A stretch of 64,000 nt of DNA from Iningainema tapete BLCC-T55 (GCF_014698965.1 NZ_JACXAE010000110.1:124001-188000), one strand, 5' to 3'. Shown: positions 1-9,650, counted from the stretch's first letter. The notes: a model not told the origin generated them from the sequence alone. Program-made: numbers and translations.

Positions 1-109
1 TTCTACAGATTGAACAGTTACAATCATCAGCTTTGTGCTTGTCAACCACCACCTGAAATCGCACTGCGCCACAGTGACATCCGCCATCGTAAGTTACTGG
101 TTCACTCAT
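1..109 (-). CDS. GFA-family zinc-binding protein, 3' part outside window
   Basis: Partial gene cut by the left edge; only the first 36 codons are visible. The start is the ATG at 109, giving MSEPVTYDGGCHCGAVRFQV. The Cys-His-Cys and later C-N-C-S-I-C pattern is the zinc-binding signature of the GFA/CENP-V fold (glutathione-dependent formaldehyde-activating enzyme-like). Many family members are annotated as aldehyde-activating enzymes, but the activity of most is unproven, so only family membership is claimed. It is read leftwards, like the small membrane gene that follows upstream at 121-477. Confidence 0.75.
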   Translation of the reverse strand, partial: MSEPVTYDGGCHCGAVRFQVVVDKHKADDCNCSICR

Positions 110-120
110 AGGAATCTGGA

Positions 121-477
121 TTAGCGTGATTCTAATTTCGATAGCCGTGTTTCTAATTTGTTAACTTGCTGCTTCAGTTCTACCACTAAAGTAGCCAGTC
201 GATCAAACATACGATCGCGTTCCTGGGTTGATAAGTTTCTTCTCGAACGCGGTTCCCCTGTTGGAGTAATATTTGTTCTTGGTGACGGTGAAGTGCGCCC
301 TTGATTCCCCAACTGAGCCTGTAGCTGGTTTACTTGCGACTCCAAACGATTGATATCTGCTTCCAAAGTGCTGATACGAGATTCGATTTGCTGAGATGAG
401 GCGGTGTTTGATAATAAGCCGCCCCAAAGAATAATTACTAAAAATAGGGCTAATCCTACCAGCCCGATACGTTTCAT
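121..477 (-). CDS. membrane-anchored coiled-coil protein, 118 aa
   Basis: I do not recognise a named family. The protein starts at ATG 477 (MKRIGLVGLALFLV), chosen because it begins directly with a hydrophobic signal-anchor of about 20 residues; the open frame extends further upstream but through a dispersed palindrome. After the anchor come a heptad-type coiled coil (about residues 27-55), a Pro/Ser/Thr-rich linker, and a second coiled coil to the C terminus (LVVELKQQVNKLETRLSKLE). The layout suggests a single-pass protein with an extracytoplasmic or lumenal coiled-coil domain. Function unknown. Confidence 0.6.
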   Translation of the reverse strand: MKRIGLVGLALFLVIILWGGLLSNTASSQQIESRISTLEADINRLESQVNQLQAQLGNQGRTSPSPRTNITPTGEPRSRRNLSTQERDRMFDRLATLVVELKQQVNKLETRLSKLESR

Positions 478-518
478 TGTATTGCTCCAGCCATATATAT
501 TAATTGTATGTTGCGTTC

Positions 519-546
519 GTAGAGACGTTACATGTAACGTCTCTAC
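519..546. repeat. 28-bp perfect palindrome (dispersed repeat)
   Basis: A perfect 28-bp palindrome with core ACGTTACATGTAACGT lies just upstream of the 118-aa gene. A relative with the same 16-bp core sits at 50033-50058. Such short palindromes are typical of dispersed repeats in filamentous cyanobacteria. Confidence 0.75.
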
Positions 547-587
547 AATATAGGTGGGTTTTAACAGCGAATTTAATCTAACGCACC

Positions 588-2072
588 CTATTTGTTTGGT
601 TCTAAAAGAGAAAATAACCTCTCCCAATCGATAGAATTAGTACTATTTTCTCCCTCTTTCACCTCAAATGTAACGTTACACGCCTTCGATTGTTCTAGCG
701 CTTCTACACATATTTTTGCTACATCCTCACGACTGATTTTTCCCCGGATATTATCGCCTTGCTCAAAGATTAACTCTTTGCTTCCTGGTTCTTCAGTCAA
801 AGCACATGGTCTAATAATTGTGTATGGAATTCCACTTTCTCTTAAACTATCTTCTCCCTTCAACTTCCACGTTAAAATTCCTCCCAATTGGTCATTTAAT
901 CTTACCGCTGGCGGTTCTTCATCTAAATTAATTCCGGGGCGTCCGGGACGAGTTACACCTGCTGAACTAACAAGGACAAACTGTGGTAAACTTATCCCAC
1001 CATAAGCTTTTATTAATTCCACTTGTAAAGTAAAACCACCAGGTGAAAAATTGGGATTTAATCCGCCGTCATATTCAAATTTGCTCAACATCAGTTGAAA
1101 TGAGCAAACTTTACTGGCGTCTATTTGCTGGTAATCCTTCACAGTTTTTGCCCGAAACACCGCAGTCAAATCTGTAAAGGGAATGCGCACATCTATCCAG
1201 GTATTTGCTACAGTGTCGAAAGAATAGCTGTAGGCAACACCATCCCATTGTGCTTCTGTCCGTAGAAGGAATTTATAACGTTTACCGTCGCCTCTTAAGC
1301 GCAATTGTACGCCTGCATAACCTGATAAATCGAAAGGAGGAGTGAAATTTTTTGTTCTTACAGAAGCAAATCCTCCAGAGTTAGCTGTTGAAACATTGCC
1401 AGCAAATAAAGCTGTGTCATCTACTAATTGGATACTACTTTCACTTACGCCTCCCATCACCACATCATCAACAGCACCCCAGGTATCCTTTAATTCGGTG
1501 GTGGGATTTTTGAAATCAAATAATACTTTTTCCCCTTGCTTGGGCAAATATCTACCTGCGGCTGCTACCAAGTTTTTCACACCTTGGTATTCCACGTTTT
1601 CGGGAGTGTCACCGACAATCTCTGGTTGGTAAAATTTGATGCCTTGATAGTACTTTTCGCGCTCTGGCGTATCTCCCTCTACTGGTTGCACACGTACAGC
1701 AGTGCAACATACCACAGCTTGGATATTTCCCAGAGCTAAGGAAGTCAGAGTTTCTGGTTTGGTGATGTCTCCAACAACTAAGTCAATATTATTACCAAGT
1801 ATTGACCGTGCTTTGTCAATATCTCGTACAAGACATCTTACTCGATAACCTTGTTCCACCAGTCGCTTCACGACTCGCTTACCAAGACCACCTGTTGCAC
1901 CTGCTACCAGTATTACACCCACTTGTTTTGCTCCATCAGGTCTATTATTATTATGGGGACGACCCTGAAATAAATCCTGTATCCAATTGAGGAAAGGAAT
2001 GACTTCAAAATAGGTTAGGGTTTGGAAGAATCTGCCTAAGTCCCATTGAGAGCGATTTTTGTCTGTCATCAT
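588..2072 (-). CDS. NAD(P)-binding SDR with inserted CIA30 domain (HCF173-like)
   Basis: 494-residue atypical short-chain dehydrogenase. A Rossmann motif GATGGLG lies at residues 58-64, after a 50-residue N-terminal extension. At about residues 180-350 the dehydrogenase fold is interrupted by a CIA30 domain (VLFDFKNPTTELKDTWGAVD onward), and the Rossmann fold resumes at FVLVSSAGVTRPG. This order, a CIA30 domain inserted into an atypical SDR, is the architecture of plant HCF173, which promotes psbA mRNA translation in chloroplasts. A role in photosystem II biogenesis is inferred from that resemblance only. The ATG-ATG start at 2072/2069 follows an AAGG-type site. It stands alone on the minus strand, divergent from the hydrolase at 2200. 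Confidence 0.8.
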   Translation of the reverse strand: MMTDKNRSQWDLGRFFQTLTYFEVIPFLNWIQDLFQGRPHNNNRPDGAKQVGVILVAGATGGLGKRVVKRLVEQGYRVRCLVRDIDKARSILGNNIDLVVGDITKPETLTSLALGNIQAVVCCTAVRVQPVEGDTPEREKYYQGIKFYQPEIVGDTPENVEYQGVKNLVAAAGRYLPKQGEKVLFDFKNPTTELKDTWGAVDDVVMGGVSESSIQLVDDTALFAGNVSTANSGGFASVRTKNFTPPFDLSGYAGVQLRLRGDGKRYKFLLRTEAQWDGVAYSYSFDTVANTWIDVRIPFTDLTAVFRAKTVKDYQQIDASKVCSFQLMLSKFEYDGGLNPNFSPGGFTLQVELIKAYGGISLPQFVLVSSAGVTRPGRPGINLDEEPPAVRLNDQLGGILTWKLKGEDSLRESGIPYTIIRPCALTEEPGSKELIFEQGDNIRGKISREDVAKICVEALEQSKACNVTFEVKEGENSTNSIDWERLFSLLEPNK

Positions 2073-2199
2073 CGCAACCTTACTCGGTTTTTTTTATATT
2101 GCCACACAATTACAACAAGGTTTTTTCATCAAAGTGGTGGTACAGAATCTTACAAAGCAAGCGAGAATTTGATCAAGAAGAGTTAGAGCTTCATTTATC

Positions 2200-3096
2200 A
2201 TGCTCCAGTTTCAACCTCCTGGTTTTGGGCAAAAAGTCGTCAACACCTCCCTTGGGTTAATGGTTTACTATACCCAAACTACTGTACCTTGGTTGATTCC
2301 TGAGACGGAAGATTTACCCCCGCTACTATTTCTACATAATTTTGGTGGCGGGGCTTCTGCTTATGAATGGTCTAAAGTTTATCCGGCTTTTGCTACTACT
2401 CATCGTGTGTTAGCACCGGATTTAATTGGATGGGGTGAATCGGCTCATCCAGTACGTGATTATCAAGTTAATGATTATTTGCTCACCATCACAGAGTTTA
2501 TCAGACATACTTGTCGCCCCCCTGTGACAGTAGTTGCATCTTCTTTGACGGCGGCGTTGGTTATTCGCCTTGCCATTCAACAGCCTTTTTTATTCCAAGC
2601 TTTATTTTTAGTTTGTCCATCTGGTTTTGATGACTTTGGGCAAGGTGTAGGACGTAGGCTTCCGCTCCAAGTTATTAATATACCCTTGTTGGATAGTTTA
2701 ATTTATGCTTTTGGTGCAGAAAATGAATTGGCAGTAGGCAACTTTTTGCGCAGTTTTTTGTTTGCTCAACCAGAACGAGTTTCACAAGAAATGGTGCAAG
2801 CTTATTTAGCTTCTGCACAGCAACCAAATGCTAGGTTTGCCGCATTAGCATTTTTACGCGGCGATCTTTACTTTGATTTGAGTTTGTACATTCAGCAACT
2901 AACTGTACCTACGGTGATATTTTGGGGTGAGAAGGCGCAATTTACTGATGTTAAGTTAGGGCGACGCTTGTCCAAGTTCAATGAAAGTGCTATTCGGGGT
3001 TTTGTGGCGATCGCAGATACTGGTGTGCTACCTCATTTAGAAATGCCAGAAGTGGCGATCGGTTTGTTGCAACGTTATTTATCTACTCATAGGTAA
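2200..3096 (+). CDS. alpha/beta hydrolase fold protein
   Basis: 298 residues. The alpha/beta hydrolase core is recognisable: an oxyanion-hole segment LHNFGGGASAYEW, a PDLIGWGES strand-turn, and a late LPHLEMPE segment carrying the expected catalytic His. The nucleophile elbow reads VVASSLTAAL, a departure from canonical G-x-S-x-G that cyanobacterial members often show, so the catalytic Ser is likely but the substrate is unknown. It is convergent with ruvC, with only about 34 bp between the stop codons. Haloalkane dehalogenase-like or esterase-like labels are possible; I would not choose one. Confidence 0.8.
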   Translation: MLQFQPPGFGQKVVNTSLGLMVYYTQTTVPWLIPETEDLPPLLFLHNFGGGASAYEWSKVYPAFATTHRVLAPDLIGWGESAHPVRDYQVNDYLLTITEFIRHTCRPPVTVVASSLTAALVIRLAIQQPFLFQALFLVCPSGFDDFGQGVGRRLPLQVINIPLLDSLIYAFGAENELAVGNFLRSFLFAQPERVSQEMVQAYLASAQQPNARFAALAFLRGDLYFDLSLYIQQLTVPTVIFWGEKAQFTDVKLGRRLSKFNESAIRGFVAIADTGVLPHLEMPEVAIGLLQRYLSTHR

Positions 3097-3130
3097 TCAC
3101 TTGATAACTCAGATAAGATTGTCATAGTAA

Positions 3131-3622
3131 TTACACTTGAAACCATGCTGTTAATGCCACGGCTAAAGCATCTGCAGCATCGTCCGGTTTTGGAATTGCA
3201 TCTAATTCTAATTCCCGTGCCACTGCCTGTTGCACTTCATACTTTTCTGCATTACCGTATCCGGTTAAAGCTTGTTTAATTTGGGCAGGAGTAAACTCTA
3301 CATACGGAAGATTATGTTGTGCTAAAGCTAACATAACCACCCCCCTTGCCTGAGCAACTAGAATAGTACTTGACATGCGGTAAAAGAATAGCTTCTCTAC
3401 CGCTACTAACTCGGGTTTAAACTCCCCAATCAGGGTGTGCAAATCGTCGTATAAAGTACACAACCTTTTTCCTGTTTCTGTATTGGCTGGTGTACTGACG
3501 ACACCAAAGTCCAACAAGCTTACCTTATGATCTCGTACCTGGGGTTGATTTTCCGGGCAGACGATCGCCCCAAACCCCAAGATTGCTAGCCCTGGATCTA
3601 ATCCTAAAATTCGCTTGGACAT
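3131..3622 (-). CDS. ruvC: Holliday junction resolvase RuvC
   Basis: 163 residues from the ATG at 3622, chosen over the longer frame because [18 protein letters not shown] is the family N terminus and an AGAGA site precedes it. The acidic catalytic set is visible: Asp in GLDPG, Glu in VEKLFF, and the C-terminal Asp pair in [11 protein letters not shown]. RuvC resolves Holliday junctions together with RuvAB during recombination repair. No ruvA or ruvB is adjacent, the usual dispersed arrangement in cyanobacteria. Confidence 0.95.
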   Translation of the reverse strand: MSKRILGLDPGLAILGFGAIVCPENQPQVRDHKVSLLDFGVVSTPANTETGKRLCTLYDDLHTLIGEFKPELVAVEKLFFYRMSSTILVAQARGVVMLALAQHNLPYVEFTPAQIKQALTGYGNAEKYEVQQAVARELELDAIPKPDDAADALAVALTAWFQV

Positions 3623-3797
3623 TAAAGTCTCTTTAAATAAAATAGGCGATGGTTTTACTATCAATATTGATAACTTGAATTATGCTGTTGGAGTAAGAGC
3701 GGAATGGAAAAATGTCATTATCCGAAACTTAGCATTAAGCTACGTAGGATACATTTTTTTCACACTTGTAAGTTTGTAGCACTGCTTTAAATCAGGT

Positions 3798-5168
3798 ATG
3801 TCAATTGGTTTTCTCAAACAAGCCCTCAACGCCCTGCAACTGCAGTCACGCAGTCGCACCCCTCACAGAGTCAACCAGTGGTTCAAATGGTTATCTCCTG
3901 GATTATTTGTCAAACGCTGGCTACTAATTAGTGTCAGTGGTGTTCTGTTAGCAAGTCTGGGGTTTGCGATTTGGATTAGACTGACACCAATTTTTTGGGC
4001 AATTGAGTTGCTCAAAGAGCTTCTGACATTAATCACCAAAATTGTACCGTACTACATTAGTGGACCAGTTGTGTTGGTGTGCGGCTTATTGTTGCTTGTT
4101 TGGGGGCAAAGCCGTACAGTAAGTTCAATTACTCAGGTGTTTAGATCGGAAGGCGATGAAGAACTCATTGATGTTCTACTAGCCCATCGTCGCTTGTACA
4201 GAGGACCAAAAATTGTTGTAATTGGAGGTGGGACAGGACTTTCTACCTTACTGAGAGGTTTAAAAACATACAGCGCTAATATTACCGCTATCGTTACTGT
4301 AGCAGATGATGGCGGTTCTTCTGGGCGATTGCGCCGAGAATTTGGCGTATTACCACCAGGAGATATTCGCAATTGTTTGGCGGCACTGGCTGATGAAGAA
4401 AAGTTGTTAACAGAACTTTTTCAATACCGTTTTCGTGTTGGGGATGGTTTGACAGGTCACAGCTTTGGTAACTTGTTTTTAACAGCACTGAGTGAAATTA
4501 CTGGGGATTTAGAACGCGCTGTGGCAGCTAGTTCAAAGGTACTAGCCATTCGCGGACAAGTTTTGCCAGCTACTCTTAGTGATGTTCGGCTGTGGGCAGA
4601 GTTAGCAGATGGTAGTCATATTGAAGGTGAGTCGAATATTACCGCCGCCGGAGGTACGATTGTCAAAATTGGTTGTACTCCTGCCCATCCCTCAGCTTTG
4701 CCAGCAGCAATCAAGGCAATTAAAGAGGCAGACTACATTATTATGGGTCCAGGTAGTCTCTACACAAGTGTAATTCCTAATTTGTTAGTACCAGAAATTG
4801 CTGAGGCGATCGCTGCTACTAGTGCGCCGAAAATTTATGTTTGTAACATCATGACTCAGCCAGGGGAAACTCAAGGATATACTGTTGCCGATCACATTAG
4901 AGCGATTGATGCTGCTTGCGGTAAACCCTTATTTAATGCTGTACTTGTACACAAAAAATCCCCCAGCGCTCATGCACTAATCCGCTACGCTCAACAAAAA
5001 TCTCATCCTGTGTTCATTGATCGTGAAGCCATTACTCAGTTAGGACGACGTATAGTTGTCGCTAACGTTATGCACGAAGATGAGACAGGTTATGTGCGTC
5101 ACAATCCTCAACAACTAGCACGAGTCTTATTACGTTGGTACAGTGGAGTGAAACATGGAAAAAGTTAG
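3798..5168 (+). CDS. yvcK: YvcK/CofD-like gluconeogenesis-factor family protein with membrane N terminus
   Basis: 456 residues. The first ~110 residues hold two hydrophobic segments (around [19 protein letters not shown] and [13 protein letters not shown]). The CofD/YvcK nucleotide-sugar-binding fold follows: [27 protein letters not shown] and [12 protein letters not shown]. In Bacillus, YvcK binds UDP-GlcNAc and controls carbon flux and cell shape; by homology this is a UDP-sugar-responsive regulator of envelope metabolism, not an F420 biosynthesis enzyme. The membrane extension is the cyanobacterial form. tsaE follows 25 bp downstream on the same strand, so co-transcription is likely. Confidence 0.9.
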   Translation: MSIGFLKQALNALQLQSRSRTPHRVNQWFKWLSPGLFVKRWLLISVSGVLLASLGFAIWIRLTPIFWAIELLKELLTLITKIVPYYISGPVVLVCGLLLLVWGQSRTVSSITQVFRSEGDEELIDVLLAHRRLYRGPKIVVIGGGTGLSTLLRGLKTYSANITAIVTVADDGGSSGRLRREFGVLPPGDIRNCLAALADEEKLLTELFQYRFRVGDGLTGHSFGNLFLTALSEITGDLERAVAASSKVLAIRGQVLPATLSDVRLWAELADGSHIEGESNITAAGGTIVKIGCTPAHPSALPAAIKAIKEADYIIMGPGSLYTSVIPNLLVPEIAEAIAATSAPKIYVCNIMTQPGETQGYTVADHIRAIDAACGKPLFNAVLVHKKSPSAHALIRYAQQKSHPVFIDREAITQLGRRIVVANVMHEDETGYVRHNPQQLARVLLRWYSGVKHGKS

Positions 5169-5193
5169 AAGAAATTTTTGAGATCGATAAATT

Positions 5194-5631
5194 ATGAAAA
5201 TTTCCCTCAGTAATGCAGCTGCAACGCGCGCGCTAGGGATTTCTCTTGCTCAATCTTTAAGTGCTAACAGTGTAATTTTACTAGAGGGTGATTTGGGGGC
5301 GGGCAAAACTACCTTAGTGCAAGGTATCGGTGAAGGTTTGGGAATTACAGAATCTATTGTTAGTCCAACTTTCACCTTGATTAATGAGTATACACAAGGA
5401 CGCCTACCCCTTTACCACCTTGATTTATACCGTTTAGAACCAGAAGAAGTCGCCGCCTTAAACTTAGAAACCTACTGGGAGGGTATCGAAGTTATTCCGG
5501 GAATTGTGGCGATCGAGTGGGCCCAAAGAATGCCTTATAAGCCAAATAGTTATCTTAGCTTACGTTTGGTTGCAGTTGATGGAAGTCGTTATGCCGAAAT
5601 TACACCACACAACTGTGCTATAAAAGTATGA
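5194..5631 (+). CDS. tsaE: tRNA t6A biosynthesis ATPase TsaE (YjeE)
   Basis: 145 residues. The P-loop [20 protein letters not shown] and the following [11 protein letters not shown] and YHLDLYRL segments are diagnostic for TsaE. It is the ATPase partner of TsaB and TsaD in N6-threonylcarbamoyladenosine modification of ANN-decoding tRNAs. An acidic EW motif ([10 protein letters not shown]) follows in the usual place. It is the last gene of the short yvcK-tsaE run; a 1.1-kb gene-free stretch follows. Confidence 0.93.
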   Translation: MKISLSNAAATRALGISLAQSLSANSVILLEGDLGAGKTTLVQGIGEGLGITESIVSPTFTLINEYTQGRLPLYHLDLYRLEPEEVAALNLETYWEGIEVIPGIVAIEWAQRMPYKPNSYLSLRLVAVDGSRYAEITPHNCAIKV

Positions 5632-6735
5632 CTAGTTTTGACACTAGAATATAATTTTACAGCGCATTAAATCTACCACTACCACGTTCATCAGAACCAT
5701 TCAATTGAATCGTCATATTAGTTACCAAGTTTCATTTCAAAATTTCACAAATAGCAGGTACTTTCATGATTTGTATCCGCACACATTTATGCAATACCTG
5801 CATTTCAATGCAGATAGAACTCACAGGAGAACAACAACAAAGTTGTTTGAGGAGAATTTACGCACTATATCCATGATGATGTTTTTTTATCAACGGAGCA
5901 GCCTATTCTAAAACTTAACAAGCTGATAATTTACGCTTGCTCGTCTTTTTTGCTCGACCACCAAGCATCAGCATAGTTTTGACTACAACCGCTTACAAAT
6001 CATAGAATAGATGTATTTCCAGTTAGTAAATGTTCATCCATGATGATTTTTGAAATTGCTTTAACCAATTATCACTTTTAATTAACAATTTTATTCCCGG
6101 ACATGATAATAGTACAAGCAAATTAAATTTGGAGTAGAAGCAATATGACTTGAAAAAACTAGATTTTGTGATTGTGTTTGATAGATGCATACCAGCTATT
6201 TTTTAGTTAAAAACAAGGTTGATACATAAGTTAGACATGTTGATTTGTCCGGATTTATTTTCTACTCTTCTTTTCTTGAATGAGTAAACAAATCCGGATG
6301 GTTGATGACGATTAAGCAAATCGATAAAAGTTATACAACCATCAAGTGATAAGTAACTTGTCTAACTTATGTTCATGAATAGTATTCCCCAAATAAATGC
6401 AAGATTTATACATGATGAATAAAAAATTGGTTATTAATGAGTTATGTTAATTAAAAATTAAAAGAAAAAAAGATTTGCTAATAAGCTGATTGCCTCACTC
6501 TTGAAACAAGCCTGCTGCTCAACCAGATAGCAGTTAGCAATTATACCTTTTGCTTCTCAGCAGAGGTTTGCCGACTGAAATAAAGCGTGTTTTTTCTTTT
6601 CATCAATCAATTGACACGCCATTGGAGGTACAAATATACCAAAGGGGGAATTTGTCCGAAACTCGGAAAAGTACAAAGGCAGTAAAGCAATCAGGCAAGT
6701 TATAATTTTTTTGCGGATGAGCGTAACAAAAATTT
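5632..6735. other. 1.1-kb gene-poor intergenic stretch
   Basis: No convincing gene was seen. A 68-codon frame at 5705-5911 lacks a ribosome site and family features. The stretch is AT-rich and contains the structured inverted-repeat element described at 6225-6371. The last 100 bp presumably hold the promoter of the gene at 6736; I could not define its boxes. Confidence 0.5.
6225..6371. repeat. 147-bp element with 13-bp terminal inverted repeats
   Basis: The arms CATAAGTTAGACA (6225-6237) and TGTCTAACTTATG (6359-6371) are perfect inverted repeats. Inside are two nested pairs: TCCGGATTT with AAATCCGGA, and GATGGTTG (6298-6305) with CAACCATC (6337-6344). No coding potential was seen. It looks like a MITE-like element or a structured RNA gene; I found no obvious target-site duplication. 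Confidence 0.5.
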
Positions 6736-7062
6736 ATGACTAACCCCCTTTTGCAATCATTTTTCGTAGGCAGAGCAGTCGCAGAAGTCCTCACAGAGAA
6801 GCTAGAATTCGCTGTAACAGACGCTTTTAGCGAAATTGGCAAACTTGATGCTGAACTAACAGAGCAATTGCGTTCTTTTACAGAAGAAGTCTTAGAACGG
6901 GCAGAGCGAGCCAGTGCCGCAGCCAGTGGAGGAACAAGTACCACAGGGTACTCTCAATCTGGTTCAAACGCAGTTGATTTACAAGCAATGATCGATGAAC
7001 TGCGTGCAGAAATTGCCTTATTGCGAACCGAGTTGCAACCTTATCGTAGTAATTCTCTCTAA
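6736..7062 (+). CDS. small conserved cyanobacterial protein, DUF6825-like, 108 aa
   Basis: 108 residues, soluble and acidic, rich in helix formers. The N terminus MTNPLLQSFFVGRAVAEVL and the segment FSEIGKLDAELTEQLRSF look like a small family conserved in cyanobacteria (I believe DUF6825; not verifiable here). A low-complexity Ala/Ser/Gly/Thr linker leads to a C-terminal coiled segment (DELRAEIALLRTEL). It precedes the ABC1 kinase gene by 41 bp on the same strand, so a link to that kinase or to plastoquinone/thylakoid function is possible but unproven. Confidence 0.7.
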   Translation: MTNPLLQSFFVGRAVAEVLTEKLEFAVTDAFSEIGKLDAELTEQLRSFTEEVLERAERASAAASGGTSTTGYSQSGSNAVDLQAMIDELRAEIALLRTELQPYRSNSL

Positions 7063-7103
7063 CTATTTCCCACACTAAGCTCAATTACAGTTTAGGAATC
7101 AGA

Positions 7104-8837
7104 GTGTCTCTTCCTCTTACTGACTCAATGAATAACCAGCGGTACGCAAAACATATGGAAAAGGATTATACAAAGGCATACCGTTGGAGTCGCGAAAAAT
7201 ACTCTCGCAGACGGCGCTTTCTCGACATTTGGTCTTTTGTATTGACCTTAATGTTCAAGCTTTGGTTGTATAACAAATCATGGAGCTACCCGGGTGGTGT
7301 TACTGAAGCCAAACAGTCCCTAAGACGTAAGGCACAGGCGATTTGGATTCGCAATACTCTGCTGGATTTAGGACCAACTTTTATTAAAGTTGGACAGCTG
7401 TTCTCTACTCGTGCTGATTTATTTCCGAGCGAATATGTAGAAGAACTGGCAAAGCTACAAGATAAAGTACCAGCATTTAGCTATGAACGAGTAGAAGCAA
7501 TTATTGAGCAAGAACTAGGCAAGAAAATTCCTGAACTTTTCCAAAGTTTTGAACCTATTCCCCTGGCAGCAGCTAGTTTAGGACAAGTACACAAAGCTAT
7601 GCTGCATTCAGGAGAGGCAGTGGTTGTTAAAGTGCAACGCCCTGGGCTGAAAAAGCTTTTTGAAATAGATTTACAAATTCTTAAGGGTATTACACGCTAC
7701 TTTCAAAACCATCCTAAGTGGGGACGTGGGCGAGATTGGATTGGGATCTATGAAGAGTGTTGCCGCATTCTTTGGGAAGAAGTTGATTATCTCAATGAAG
7801 GACGCAATGCCGATACTTTCCGACGCAATTTCCGCAGCTATGAATGGGTAAAAGTACCCCGGATCTACTGGCGCTATACTTCACAGCGAGTACTGACACT
7901 AGAATATCTGCCGGGTATAAAAATTAGCCAGTATGAAGCGATAGAAGCAGCAGGATTGGATCGCAAAACAATTGCTCGTCAAGGCGCACAAGCCTACTTG
8001 CATCAACTTCTCAATAATGGCTTTTTTCATGCTGATCCCCATCCAGGAAATATTGCTGTTAGTCCAGAAGGCGCGTTAATTTTTTACGATTTTGGTATGA
8101 TGGGGCGGATTAAGTCCAATATTCGTGATGGATTGATGGAAACGCTATTTGGCATTGCTTCCAAAGATGGCGATCGCGTTGTCCAATCCCTGATCGATTT
8201 GGGAGCAATAGCGCCAGTGGATGACATGGGACCAGTGCGGCGATCGGTTCAGTACATGCTGGATCATTTCATGGATCAGCCCTTTGAAAACCAATCGGTA
8301 GCGGCAATTAGTGATGACCTTTACGAAATAGCTTATAATCAACCATTTAGATTCCCAGCAACTTTCACTTTCGTGATGCGAGCCTTCTCAACTCTCGAAG
8401 GAGTAGGTAAGGGATTAGACCCAGAGTTTAACTTTATGGAAGTTGCTCAACCATACGCAATGCAGCTTATGACCAATATGAACGGTTCTGAGGGCAATAG
8501 CTTTCTCAATGAACTAAGTCGTCAAGCAGTTCAAGTTAGTAGTACAGCACTTGGACTACCCCGTAGACTTGAAGATACACTAGAAAAACTAGAGCGGGGA
8601 GACGTGCGCGTGCGGGTAAGATCTCTGGAAACAGAGCGCCTGCTGCGACGGCAAAGCAATATTCAGCTCACTTTGACCTATGCTGTCCTCATCAGTGGTT
8701 TTACGCTTTCGGCTACGGTTTTATTGATTAAAGATTATGTATGGTTGGCGATACTTGCCTTTTTAATTGCAGTTGCAGTGTCAGGGTTACTGATTCGGCT
8801 GCTCCTACGCCTTGACCGCTCCGAGCGCACGTATTAA
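7104..8837 (+). CDS. ABC1/UbiB-family atypical kinase
   Basis: 577 residues. ABC1 (ADCK/UbiB) hallmarks are present in order: the KxGQ region (PTFIKVGQLFSTR), the Ala-rich loop AAASLGQVHKA replacing the Gly-rich loop, the VVKVQRPG lysine strand, HADPHPGN as catalytic loop and YDFGMMG as the DFG equivalent. Two C-terminal hydrophobic helices (about residues 515-570) suggest membrane attachment. Family members support quinone biosynthesis or lipid homeostasis, and in plastids sit in plastoglobules. The GTG start at 7104 is chosen because AGGA lies at proper distance; ATG 7128 is an alternative. The PP2C gene starts 16 bp downstream, giving a kinase-phosphatase pair in one operon. Confidence 0.9.
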   Translation: MSLPLTDSMNNQRYAKHMEKDYTKAYRWSREKYSRRRRFLDIWSFVLTLMFKLWLYNKSWSYPGGVTEAKQSLRRKAQAIWIRNTLLDLGPTFIKVGQLFSTRADLFPSEYVEELAKLQDKVPAFSYERVEAIIEQELGKKIPELFQSFEPIPLAAASLGQVHKAMLHSGEAVVVKVQRPGLKKLFEIDLQILKGITRYFQNHPKWGRGRDWIGIYEECCRILWEEVDYLNEGRNADTFRRNFRSYEWVKVPRIYWRYTSQRVLTLEYLPGIKISQYEAIEAAGLDRKTIARQGAQAYLHQLLNNGFFHADPHPGNIAVSPEGALIFYDFGMMGRIKSNIRDGLMETLFGIASKDGDRVVQSLIDLGAIAPVDDMGPVRRSVQYMLDHFMDQPFENQSVAAISDDLYEIAYNQPFRFPATFTFVMRAFSTLEGVGKGLDPEFNFMEVAQPYAMQLMTNMNGSEGNSFLNELSRQAVQVSSTALGLPRRLEDTLEKLERGDVRVRVRSLETERLLRRQSNIQLTLTYAVLISGFTLSATVLLIKDYVWLAILAFLIAVAVSGLLIRLLLRLDRSERTY

Positions 8838-8853
8838 TAGTTAATGAAAGTCT

Positions 8854-9579
8854 ATGAAACTTAAATTTACCGGAGTTAGCGATCCGGGACTTATTCGTTC
8901 TAATAACCAAGATGCTTATTATGTTGACCAAGAAGGGCGATTTTTCATCGTCGCTGATGGTATGGGTGGTCATGCAGGCGGTGAGCAAGCAAGTCGCATT
9001 GCGACTGTTGCAATTCAGGAGCATTTAGTCGCTAATTGGAATACTTCGTCGTCAGATGAGCAGTTATTAGAGTCGGCTTTGCAAAAAGCAAATGAAGCAA
9101 TTTTGCTCGATCAGCAAAATCATCCTGAACGGGCTGACATGGGGACAACTGTTGTAGTAGTGGTGTTCCGCTCACCACAGTCGCCTTGGTGTGCTCACGT
9201 TGGTGACTCCAGACTGTACCGCTTCCGTAATTCCTCACTTGAGCAAATCAGTGAAGATCATACTTGGGTAGCACGCGCTCTGAAGATGGGCGAAATTAAA
9301 CCAGATGAAGCACGGATTCATCCATTTCGTCATGTTTTATCCCGGTGTTTAGGACGTGAGGATCTCAATCAAATTGACGCTCAGCCATTGAATGTCACAC
9401 CAGGCGATCGCTTACTGTTATGTAGTGATGGTCTTACAGAAGAACTCGACGATTTTCATATTGCTAACTACCTCAAAGACATCCCCTTGGTTGAAAAAGC
9501 CGCTCTCACTCTAGTTGAAGCCGCTAAAGAGCAAGGTGGACACGATAACATTACCGTTGTCTTAGTCGCACTCGACTAA
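8854..9579 (+). CDS. PP2C-type (PPM) protein phosphatase
   Basis: 241 residues, close to the minimal bacterial PP2C catalytic domain. Metal-binding motifs are intact: the early Asp in SDPGLIRSNNQD, DGMGGHAGGEQAS, GDSRLYRF, LLCSDGLTEE and the terminal GHDNITVVLV. No extra domain or membrane segment is present, so it is a cytoplasmic Ser/Thr phosphatase resembling cyanobacterial PphA or bacterial Stp. It lies 16 bp after the ABC1 kinase gene and is probably translated from the same message. Its substrate cannot be inferred from sequence; PII dephosphorylation is a known role of one cyanobacterial relative. Confidence 0.92.
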   Translation: MKLKFTGVSDPGLIRSNNQDAYYVDQEGRFFIVADGMGGHAGGEQASRIATVAIQEHLVANWNTSSSDEQLLESALQKANEAILLDQQNHPERADMGTTVVVVVFRSPQSPWCAHVGDSRLYRFRNSSLEQISEDHTWVARALKMGEIKPDEARIHPFRHVLSRCLGREDLNQIDAQPLNVTPGDRLLLCSDGLTEELDDFHIANYLKDIPLVEKAALTLVEAAKEQGGHDNITVVLVALD

Positions 9580-9585
9580 CTAGGA

Positions 9586-9650
9586 ATGGCTAATTGCTAA
9601 TTGTTAATTGTTAATTGCCAGTCTTCTATCAGCCATTAGCAATTAGCCAT
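9586..9650. repeat. 16-bp inverted repeat with TTAATTG tandem core
   Basis: ATGGCTAATTGCTAAT at 9586-9601 pairs perfectly with 9635-9650. Between them TTAATTG-type heptamers repeat in tandem. It lies just past the phosphatase stop and may act as a terminator or mRNA-stabilising hairpin; it also looks like a typical short-tandem-repeat locus. Confidence 0.65.

Noticed and set aside
5705-5911. 68-codon frame after tsaE
   Set aside because: No ribosome site, AT-rich composition, no recognisable motif; judged to be chance.
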